A stretch of DNA of 28,349 nt from Candidatus Dadabacteria bacterium (GTDB lineage: Bacteria > Desulfobacterota_D > UBA1144 > Nemesobacterales > UBA2774): NCBI GenBank assembly GCA_020054175.1, contig JAGVLR010000244.1, positions 1-28,349 on the forward strand, read 5' to 3'. The notes beneath the pieces were generated by a model. The model had not been told where the DNA came from. It did not search any database and saw nothing but the letters and a program-made list of their open reading frames with translations. Both the position numbers and the translations under genes were made by a program. Positions 22,741-28,349 of this stretch are shown one piece after another. How positions within the stretch are numbered: the stretch's first letter is position 1; the number at the start of each line of letters is the position of its first letter.

Positions 22741-24958
22741 CGGCGCGAATACCGGCGGATCCAATTCGTTCGCTTTACTGCATACCAAGGTTCAGAGCTG
22801 GATTTACAAGCAAGGTTGGAAAGAGCTGCGTCCTATTCAGGCTGAGGCGGTAAAACCCATACTCTCTGCTGATACAGATGTCGTAATTGCCTCGCCTACC
22901 GCAAGCGGGAAAACAGAAGCGGCGTTCCTTCCTATATGCTCGAATATCATCGAAGATCCAAGCCAGAGTATCAAAGTGTTGTATATTGCGCCGCTGAAGG
23001 CACTGATAAACGACCAGTACGAGAGAATATTGGGCTTGTGCGAACAGCTGGATATCAAAGTAAGCAAGTGGCATGGCGATGTGCCTCAGGGAAGAAAACA
23101 GGATCTGCTCAAGAATCCTGCCGGTATTTTACTCATAACTCCCGAATCACTGGAAGCGATATTTTGTAACCGTGGTCCGGAAGTAGCCCGTATTTTCTCT
23201 CATCTTGCGTATGTAATCATCGATGAGCTTCACTCCTTCATCGGGCTCGAGCGCGGCCGGCAATTACAATCGTTGCTGCATAGGGTCGAGCAATTTATAA
23301 GAAGGCGTGTTCCCAGAATAGGGCTTAGTGCCACTTTGGGTGATATGCAGATTGCCGAGGAATATCTACGCCCCGGAAATATCTACCCATTCAAATTAAT
23401 AACTTCTAAAAATGATCAGGAAATTAAGCTTCAGCTCAAGGGATATAAGGTGAAGCCAGCGGTTATCCGCAAGAAGCCCGATGATAAAAACGGCACTTCG
23501 AATGAAACGGAGCAGGGTGATACTCATGAACTATGCAGCGACCTGTTCAGGATTTTGAGAGGGAGCTCTAATCTGATTTTTGCGAATAGCAGATCTCAAG
23601 TCGAAGAGTGCTCGGACCTTTTGAGACGCATGAGCGAATCCGAGCATTTGCCCAACGAATTCTTTCCTCACCATGGAAGCCTCTCTAAAGAGCTTCGAGA
23701 AGAAGTGGAAATGCGGCTCAAGAATAAATCCATGCCTCTGAATGCTGTTTGTACTACGACACTCGAAATGGTGATAGACATAGGGGGCGTAACGAGCATA
23801 GCACAGGTGGGGCCTCCCCCGTCTGTCGCGAGCATGCGGCAGAGGCTCGGACGTTCTGGAAGAAGGGGCGAGCCGGCGGTCTTGCGTCTCTTCATTCAGG
23901 AGGATGAGATTACGGAGAGTATGTGGCCGCAGGACCGTTTGAGGGAAGACCTCGTTCAATCGATCGCGATGGTGGAACTACTTTTGGAGAGATGGTGTGA
24001 GCCGCCCATTTCGGAGCGGCTTCATTTATCGACACTTGTTCAGCAAGTAATGTCCACAATAACTCAGTTCGGAGGCATAAAGGCATATGAGGCGTGGACA
24101 TTGTTGTGCGAGCATGGTCCCTTTAGAAATGTAAGCCAAGAGATGTTTGTCAATCTCCTTCGCAATCTCGGCAAAAATGATTTAATAGCCCAGATGTTGG
24201 ACGGCACTTTAATTCTTGGAATGAAAGGAGAGAGGATAGTTAATCATTACAATTTTTATACAGCGTTCAATACCTATGACGAATACATACTCATGGCGGA
24301 AGGAAAGAACATCGGGAAAATACCGATTAACTATCCAATTATAGAGGGGATATATATTATTTTTGCCGGCAGGAGGTGGAAGGTCGTCGAAATTGATCAA
24401 GAGGGAAAGGTTATAATGCTGGAGCGTGCAAAAGGAGGGCATGCTCCCAGATTCATCGGTGCGGGGGTTGAAGGAATACACGACACGGTAAGACAAAAGA
24501 TGTATGAGATTTATAAGTCTCCATACGTACCTCAATATCTAGACCGCCGGGCGGTCGTTTTGCTTAAAGAAGCGAGAGAGAATTTCTATAGATTCGATCT
24601 GGCCGTACGATGGTACATCACTCACGGGAAAGACGTAATAGCATTTCTTTGGAGGGGAAGCAAATTGAATAATACCTTTTGGGCCTTGCTAAATTCCAAG
24701 GGAGTGGAGGTTCTTCAGGCTGGGTTTGCTACGGTTCTATCTAATCTCGACGAAGAAAGATTTCTCGATTTAATCGAAGAGATTATATACGATGATGAAA
24801 TAACCGAGATTGAATTAGCTGCTATGGTCGGGAACAAGGCCTGCGAAAAGTATGACCTCTATCTCTCTGAAGAATTGCTTAGTGCCGAATTTGCCGCTCG
24901 AAAGCTCGACATTAAGGGGACCAAGGAGCTACTCGTAGGGCTTCTCGGACATGCATGA
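22715..24958 (+). CDS. sngC: Shango DExH helicase SngC (Lhr/BrxHI-like)
   Basis: The ATG at 22715 is preferred because AAGGAG lies 9 bases before it. An in-frame ATG at 22637 adds 26 residues unlike the family. The 747-residue protein is a superfamily 2 helicase with motif I SPTASGKT (60-67), APLKAL (92-97), TPES (142-145), motif II DELH (170-173), motif III SATL (205-208), the Lhr-like TTLEMVIDIGG (348-358), and motif VI QRLGRSGRRG (376-385). A long C-terminal region of about 350 residues follows, as in Lhr and BrxHI. It ends 32 bases before the convergent methyltransferase gene. Identification as a helicase is firm; the Shango label rests on the operon. Confidence 0.88.
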   Translation: MTSKPSNSDGANTGGSNSFALLHTKVQSWIYKQGWKELRPIQAEAVKPILSADTDVVIASPTASGKTEAAFLPICSNIIEDPSQSIKVLYIAPLKALINDQYERILGLCEQLDIKVSKWHGDVPQGRKQDLLKNPAGILLITPESLEAIFCNRGPEVARIFSHLAYVIIDELHSFIGLERGRQLQSLLHRVEQFIRRRVPRIGLSATLGDMQIAEEYLRPGNIYPFKLITSKNDQEIKLQLKGYKVKPAVIRKKPDDKNGTSNETEQGDTHELCSDLFRILRGSSNLIFANSRSQVEECSDLLRRMSESEHLPNEFFPHHGSLSKELREEVEMRLKNKSMPLNAVCTTTLEMVIDIGGVTSIAQVGPPPSVASMRQRLGRSGRRGEPAVLRLFIQEDEITESMWPQDRLREDLVQSIAMVELLLERWCEPPISERLHLSTLVQQVMSTITQFGGIKAYEAWTLLCEHGPFRNVSQEMFVNLLRNLGKNDLIAQMLDGTLILGMKGERIVNHYNFYTAFNTYDEYILMAEGKNIGKIPINYPIIEGIYIIFAGRRWKVVEIDQEGKVIMLERAKGGHAPRFIGAGVEGIHDTVRQKMYEIYKSPYVPQYLDRRAVVLLKEARENFYRFDLAVRWYITHGKDVIAFLWRGSKLNNTFWALLNSKGVEVLQAGFATVLSNLDEERFLDLIEEIIYDDEITEIELAAMVGNKACEKYDLYLSEELLSAEFAARKLDIKGTKELLVGLLGHA

Positions 24959-24990
24959 TGGTAACTCTTAGGGCGTCATGCGTACATAGA

Positions 24991-25791
24991 CTAGTAAAAC
25001 TCGAGTATGTAATCGGGAATGGACGGATTGTTCGGGACATCGAGACCCTCGATGGGATAGCTAAGCCTCGATTCCGCGGCGGGCTCTTTGCGAAGGGATT
25101 TGTTCGCGAACGTTATCTCTATAGTCATCGGTGTGCCGTCTTCGTCGATCACGCTATGGTTGTTGACGTGAACGTGCACGATGTCGAAGCAGCTTTTTAG
25201 TTCTCTAATGCTGTAGTCCATAACTTCCGGGAACGAGATAACGTGGTGAAACTCGATCACGAGGCCGGTTATGCGGGAGTAGTAGTCCGGGAGACCGGAG
25301 AGCGCGCTATATTCCCAGCCTTCGATGTCCATTTTTATAAAGACCGTTTTGTTTTCCGGGATTCTCGAGAATATCTTCCTGAAGTCGGAGCTTCCGGGGC
25401 CAGTCCCAACTTTTTCTACATAGTGTCTTCTCCTGCCGGAGAAAAATCTTTTATACCTGAACGGGAGCGTTATTTTTGGCTTATCGAGAGGCGCGCGTCC
25501 CCTGATATAATCTTTCGCATGTAGATACGCAGGCTTCAGAAATGCCAGGAAGCCGATAGTGTGGTCGTAGCAGTGCACCGCGCATCCCGTCATCTTGTGA
25601 AATTCCTCTTCGAATGTCCAGTCGTTCTCGACACCGAGGCCGACGAGGACGCCCGTGTTATGGACCGCCGTTTCAGTGACGACGTACCAGCCGTCGTATT
25701 CCGCCCCGAGCCTTATAAGGTCGCCGCAGTGCCTCGGTTTCCAGTCGAGCGGGAGCCGTGCGGTGCGGCGGTCTTCCATACTGTTTTTCAC
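24991..25791 (-). CDS. FkbM-family SAM methyltransferase
   Basis: The GTG at 25791 is used because GGAGG stands 9 bases before it; an ATG four codons later would be too far. The 266-residue protein shows a SAM-binding first motif, TGVLVGLGVENDWTFEE (46-62), an acidic strand end CYDHT (74-78), and the FkbM hallmark FIKMDIEGWEYSAL (151-164) with Asp155 and Glu157. FkbM-type enzymes O-methylate sugars or natural products, so surface-glycan or lipid modification is possible. No glycosyltransferases are nearby to support that. GC content is back to that of the chromosome, unlike the Shango genes it faces. Confidence 0.82.
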   Translation of the reverse strand: MKNSMEDRRTARLPLDWKPRHCGDLIRLGAEYDGWYVVTETAVHNTGVLVGLGVENDWTFEEEFHKMTGCAVHCYDHTIGFLAFLKPAYLHAKDYIRGRAPLDKPKITLPFRYKRFFSGRRRHYVEKVGTGPGSSDFRKIFSRIPENKTVFIKMDIEGWEYSALSGLPDYYSRITGLVIEFHHVISFPEVMDYSIRELKSCFDIVHVHVNNHSVIDEDGTPMTIEITFANKSLRKEPAAESRLSYPIEGLDVPNNPSIPDYILEFY

Positions 25792-25804
25792 TAAAAGCGT
25801 CCTC

Positions 25805-25823
25805 CCGGGTCCGGAGTACCCGG
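25805..25823 (-). repeat. Inverted repeat beside the methyltransferase ribosome binding site
   Basis: CCGGGT-N7-ACCCGG can form a 6-bp hairpin just upstream of, and touching, the GGGAGG ribosome binding site of the minus-strand methyltransferase. It could limit translation; this is only positional inference. Confidence 0.3.
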
Positions 25824-25847
25824 CTTATAAAATTTGCACTAATATTC

Positions 25848-25876
25848 TTTACACGCGAATCGAGATGGTCAATAAA
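25848..25876 (+). promoter_or_regulatory. Candidate promoter of the bicupin gene
   Basis: TTTACA (5 of 6) and AATAAA (4 of 6) are separated by 17 bases, in an AT-rich stretch about 60 bases before the cupin ATG. Confidence 0.35.
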
Positions 25877-25936
25877 AGTATATATATCTTATATTTCGGC
25901 GGTGGACTCTAATCTAACATCAGGAGGATAATAGTC

Positions 25937-27013
25937 ATGGCGAAGTCGGCAAAGACAAAATCGAAGGGTAAATCACGGGCGAAGGCGGACGCACTGAATT
26001 TCACGTACGATCTCGAAGGGCAGAAAGCCGCCGTCTGGAAGGCGGGGAACTCGAAGGAAGTCTCCGTGAGGAAGCTTCCGATATCGAAAGGCGTCACGGG
26101 CGTTTCAATGCGCCTCAAGCCGGGCGGCATAAGGGAGCTTCACTGGCACGCGATTGCAGCCGAATGGGGTTTCTTCATAACCGGAAAGGGACGCGTAACG
26201 GTCGTCAATCCCCAAGGGCAATGGGACACGCAGGAGTATGGGCCGGGGGATATATTCTTCGTCCCGCAGGGCTACGCCCACTACATAGAAAATATCGGCA
26301 CCGACGAATGCCATTTTCTGCTTGCGTTCAACAACGGCGAGTTCAACGAATTCAGCACCTTCAGCATCACAGAATGGATAGCGCAGACGCCGAGAGAGGT
26401 GCTCGTCAAGAATTTCGGTTTGCCGGCGGATGTCTTCGATAAGTTTCCCGAAAAAGAGGTGTACATGGCCCTCGGCGCGCCCCCGGGCAAGAAGACACTC
26501 TCACAGGGAGGGAAGCTCGACACGCCCAGGCTGAGCCACAAGTTTCGGCTGAGAGCGCAGGAGGGGAGGGTGTATTCCGGGGGCACGGTCAAAATGGCCA
26601 CCATAGACAACTTCCCTGCTTCAAACGTGATGGCGGGTGCGTTGATGACGCTCAAGCCAGGCGCGCTCCGGGAGATGCACTGGCACCCGAACGCCAATGA
26701 ATGGGGATACGTTCTAAAAGGCAATGTCAGGATCACGTTGTTCGCCGCCGACGCGGGGTCGAGCACTCAGAAAGTAAAAGCAGGCGGAGTTTTCTACATC
26801 CCGATGGGCTGCGGGCATTATCTCGAGAACGTAGGAAAGGAAGAAGTCGAGATGCTGCTCGTATTCGATAACGGTGTTTACGAAGAGATAAGCATTTCCG
26901 AGTGGATAGCGGATACGCCGCGGGACGTCGCCGCCACGGTGTTCGGGATTCCGGAGAAGACGCTAAGCGAATTCCCGGAGAGCGAGGTCTTCATATCGAG
27001 CGGAAAGCGCTGA
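25937..27013 (+). CDS. oxdC: Bicupin, probable oxalate decarboxylase
   Basis: Oxalate decarboxylase splits oxalate to formate and CO2 using Mn in two cupin domains. Both metal sites are complete in this 358-residue protein: His69, His71, Glu76, His115 and His248, His250, Glu255, His294, with the oxalate-binding Arg66 and Arg245 before each HWH. The lid loop reads GEFNEFSTF (134-142). Glu138 corresponds to the catalytic Glu162 of B. subtilis OxdC (SENST), the residue separating decarboxylase from oxidase behaviour. The first 18 residues are Lys-rich without a hydrophobic core, so a cytoplasmic location is likely. AGGAGGA precedes the ATG. No formate dehydrogenase or oxalate transporter is nearby; substrate specificity is inferred. 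Confidence 0.85.
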   Translation: MAKSAKTKSKGKSRAKADALNFTYDLEGQKAAVWKAGNSKEVSVRKLPISKGVTGVSMRLKPGGIRELHWHAIAAEWGFFITGKGRVTVVNPQGQWDTQEYGPGDIFFVPQGYAHYIENIGTDECHFLLAFNNGEFNEFSTFSITEWIAQTPREVLVKNFGLPADVFDKFPEKEVYMALGAPPGKKTLSQGGKLDTPRLSHKFRLRAQEGRVYSGGTVKMATIDNFPASNVMAGALMTLKPGALREMHWHPNANEWGYVLKGNVRITLFAADAGSSTQKVKAGGVFYIPMGCGHYLENVGKEEVEMLLVFDNGVYEEISISEWIADTPRDVAATVFGIPEKTLSEFPESEVFISSGKR

Positions 27014-27049
27014 CGTCGAAATCCGAAGCGCTCGTACGCCCCGGCTTAA

Positions 27050-27589
27050 TCAGGGCCGGCTTATCTCGTACCAGATATTCTTCTGATAGCCCCGGGCGTC
27101 GACTTCGGAGAGCTGCTTCCCGGCGACTGCAGCCGTGCCGTCGCACTTCCAGTCGTATACTGTCGAATGGCCGGTTACGTACATTGGGATGAAGTCGGAA
27201 TTCGCGTTTTCCTTGCAGTATTCGTTCATGCCCTCTGTCGGCTCCTTGCTGACGTCGGCCTTCGATTCGCAGGGGAGGTTGGCTCCGACGTTGCACGCGT
27301 AGACATTGCCGTCCATGCAGCGCCAGTAGGTGCCGTTCATGAACATGTCGAGAGGCGTGGATTCCGGGGAGCCGAACGCCTTCTTAAGACCTCTGGCTAT
27401 CGACTCGGGGACTTTGGGGCCGGTATAGTCCGCACCGGGAGAGTCTACAGTCCCCGCCGCCTTGCAATATGCAAACGGGTTATCGAAAGTCTTTCCGGCC
27501 TCGGGGGATTTGTCCCCCGCCGTGCAGGAGGCCGCTGTGAATATGAGTACTGCGGATATAATCAGGAAAAGGCTCGATATGTTTTTCAT
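27050..27589 (-). CDS. Putative Cys-rich lipoprotein of unknown function
   Basis: The ATG at 27589 is chosen since GGAGG lies 8 bases before it and a lipoprotein signal begins there: MKN, hydrophobic 5-18, then TAAS-C with Cys22. A longer reading to 27646 would precede the signal with an unrelated segment. The 179-residue product has six further cysteines in contexts such as YWRCMDGNVYAC, NLPCES, NEYCKE and YDWKCDG, suggesting three disulfides in the periplasm. The pattern resembles a family of uncharacterised bacterial exported proteins I cannot name. It converges with the bicupin gene, 36 bases apart. Confidence 0.72.
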   Translation of the reverse strand: MKNISSLFLIISAVLIFTAASCTAGDKSPEAGKTFDNPFAYCKAAGTVDSPGADYTGPKVPESIARGLKKAFGSPESTPLDMFMNGTYWRCMDGNVYACNVGANLPCESKADVSKEPTEGMNEYCKENANSDFIPMYVTGHSTVYDWKCDGTAAVAGKQLSEVDARGYQKNIWYEISRP

Positions 27590-27650
27590 TTCGGTATCCT
27601 CCATGCGCTCTGCTCCGGGGTGATTCCTTCGAGCAATAGCGCTCAAAAAA

Positions 27651-27656
27651 ATTATA
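27651..27656 (-). promoter_or_regulatory. Likely -10 element of the lipoprotein gene
   Basis: A perfect TATAAT on the minus strand lies about 62 bases before the ATG at 27589, followed by an A/T run. The -35 region is poor. Confidence 0.4.
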
Positions 27657-27775
27657 TATCAGGCTGCGATTTTAATAATACCGCATTTTCATGTTCGTGA
27701 GATAGAAACGGAGTATTGTTGCACCCGGCGGAGCTTTGTGTAGTTTATAGTTGCATACACATTCGCAGGCGATAG

Positions 27776-28349
27776 ATGATTAACTCGATTCCTCTAAGCT
27801 GGTACAGAAGCCAAAAATCCTATATCGATTTAAGGAGCGTCCCGCTTCCACTATCCGATCTCGATTGGGTATACACCGGGGGCGTGCCGTTCGGAAGCTG
27901 CTTCGAAGAGATTTACGAGGAGCTTGTTTCTAGGTTCAGGAACGGGTTCCTCATACGCGGATGCTCCCCGGAAATTGCGGGCTTCCTCAAAAAGGACGGC
28001 TGCGAGGCGATTCTGACGGGCTCCGAAGCTGTATTGAATATCGAGGGCTGGAGGTCGGGGGCGTCTTTGCGCGAGCTTTGCCGGCGCGGTCTAAGACACG
28101 GCGGGATAACGGAGATCTCTTCTTCGTCTTATAACATGAAGAGACTCGACGCGCTCAGGTCGCGCGCACCTTACGGCTCGAAACCGTTTCTTAAATATCT
28201 CTTCCGCACGGGCCTCGACGACGACATGAGATGCTTCGTTCATTCCGGGAATGACGGCAGATGGCTGGGGGCGGTGACCGTTTCGAGGACTGCACATGCC
28301 TCGGCTCACGTCGAAATGATGCTGAGGTCGCACACGACGCCTGCGGGCG
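27776..28349 (+). CDS. DUF2156 / lysyltransferase C-terminal-domain-like protein, partial
   Basis: An open frame begins at ATG 27776, directly after an in-frame TAG, and runs off the right edge (191 codons visible). It starts MINSIPLSWYRSQ and later shows a GNAT-like strand pattern (RCFVHSGNDGRWLGAVTVSR) and a VEMMLRSHTTPAG stretch. These resemble the DUF2156 domain found in phosphatidylglycerol lysyltransferases and related acyltransferases, where an Arg-x-x-x-x-x-Pro-x-Gly motif precedes the catalytic part. There is no membrane segment in the visible part. The ribosome binding site (AGGCGA) is modest. The family call is tentative because the most diagnostic region is cut off. Confidence 0.6.
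   Translation, partial: MINSIPLSWYRSQKSYIDLRSVPLPLSDLDWVYTGGVPFGSCFEEIYEELVSRFRNGFLIRGCSPEIAGFLKKDGCEAILTGSEAVLNIEGWRSGASLRELCRRGLRHGGITEISSSSYNMKRLDALRSRAPYGSKPFLKYLFRTGLDDDMRCFVHSGNDGRWLGAVTVSRTAHASAHVEMMLRSHTTPAG

Noticed and set aside
19127..24958. BREX type 2 locus
   Set aside because: The ATPase and helicase resemble BrxD and BrxHI, but PglX, PglZ, PglY and PglW are absent and a TerB gene leads the operon, which fits Shango.

Overview
The window is a moderately GC-rich, gene-dense stretch of a bacterial chromosome. Lipobox-bearing exported proteins, a DksA-type zinc finger protein and a futalosine-type menaquinone gene cluster point to a Gram-negative, menaquinone-using bacterium, perhaps an uncultured lineage near the former Deltaproteobacteria. 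The sequence alone does not settle the taxonomy. I saw no rRNA, tRNA, CRISPR array, transposase or integrase.

Left part (1-9904): a partial SpoIIAA-like protein, three exported proteins of unknown function (one a lipoprotein with an HExxH motif), then housekeeping genes. These are ychF (split by an apparent one-base deletion), a class 2 dihydroorotate dehydrogenase overlapping it, the overlapping recO-argJ pair on the minus strand, and the magnesium transporter mgtE. Two exported proteins (188-973 and 6986-8488) are paralogues that share an N-terminal domain and a four-cysteine C-terminal module. They differ in a short versus very long Pro/Ala/Glu-rich linker.

Middle (10004-14371): a UbiA-family prenyltransferase, UbiX-family flavin prenyltransferase, UbiD-family decarboxylase and aminofutalosine synthase MqnE lie in one direction. 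They form a futalosine-pathway menaquinone cluster. A 309-base intergenic stretch rich in inverted repeats follows. After it come a small exported Cys-rich protein, a protein resembling HslV/proteasome beta subunits with Ser in place of the N-terminal Thr, an unknown 94-residue protein and a DksA/TraR protein.

Regulatory module (16970-19046): behind a near-consensus sigma-70-type promoter lie a STAS anti-sigma antagonist, a response regulator fused to a PP2C/SpoIIE phosphatase, and an RsbW-like kinase/anti-sigma factor. This is a complete partner-switching set apart from the sigma factor.

Defence island (about 19050-24960): three overlapping genes of visibly lower GC encode a membrane-anchored TerB protein, a BrxD-like ATPase and an Lhr/BrxHI-like DExH helicase. 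Their order and domains match the anti-phage system Shango (SngA-SngB-SngC). This is the most striking system in the window; it is a known type, not a new one.

Right end (24991-28349): an FkbM-type methyltransferase, a bicupin closely resembling oxalate decarboxylase with metal ligands and catalytic lid Glu in place, a Cys-rich lipoprotein, and the start of a DUF2156 (phosphatidylglycerol lysyltransferase C-terminal domain)-like gene cut by the window edge.
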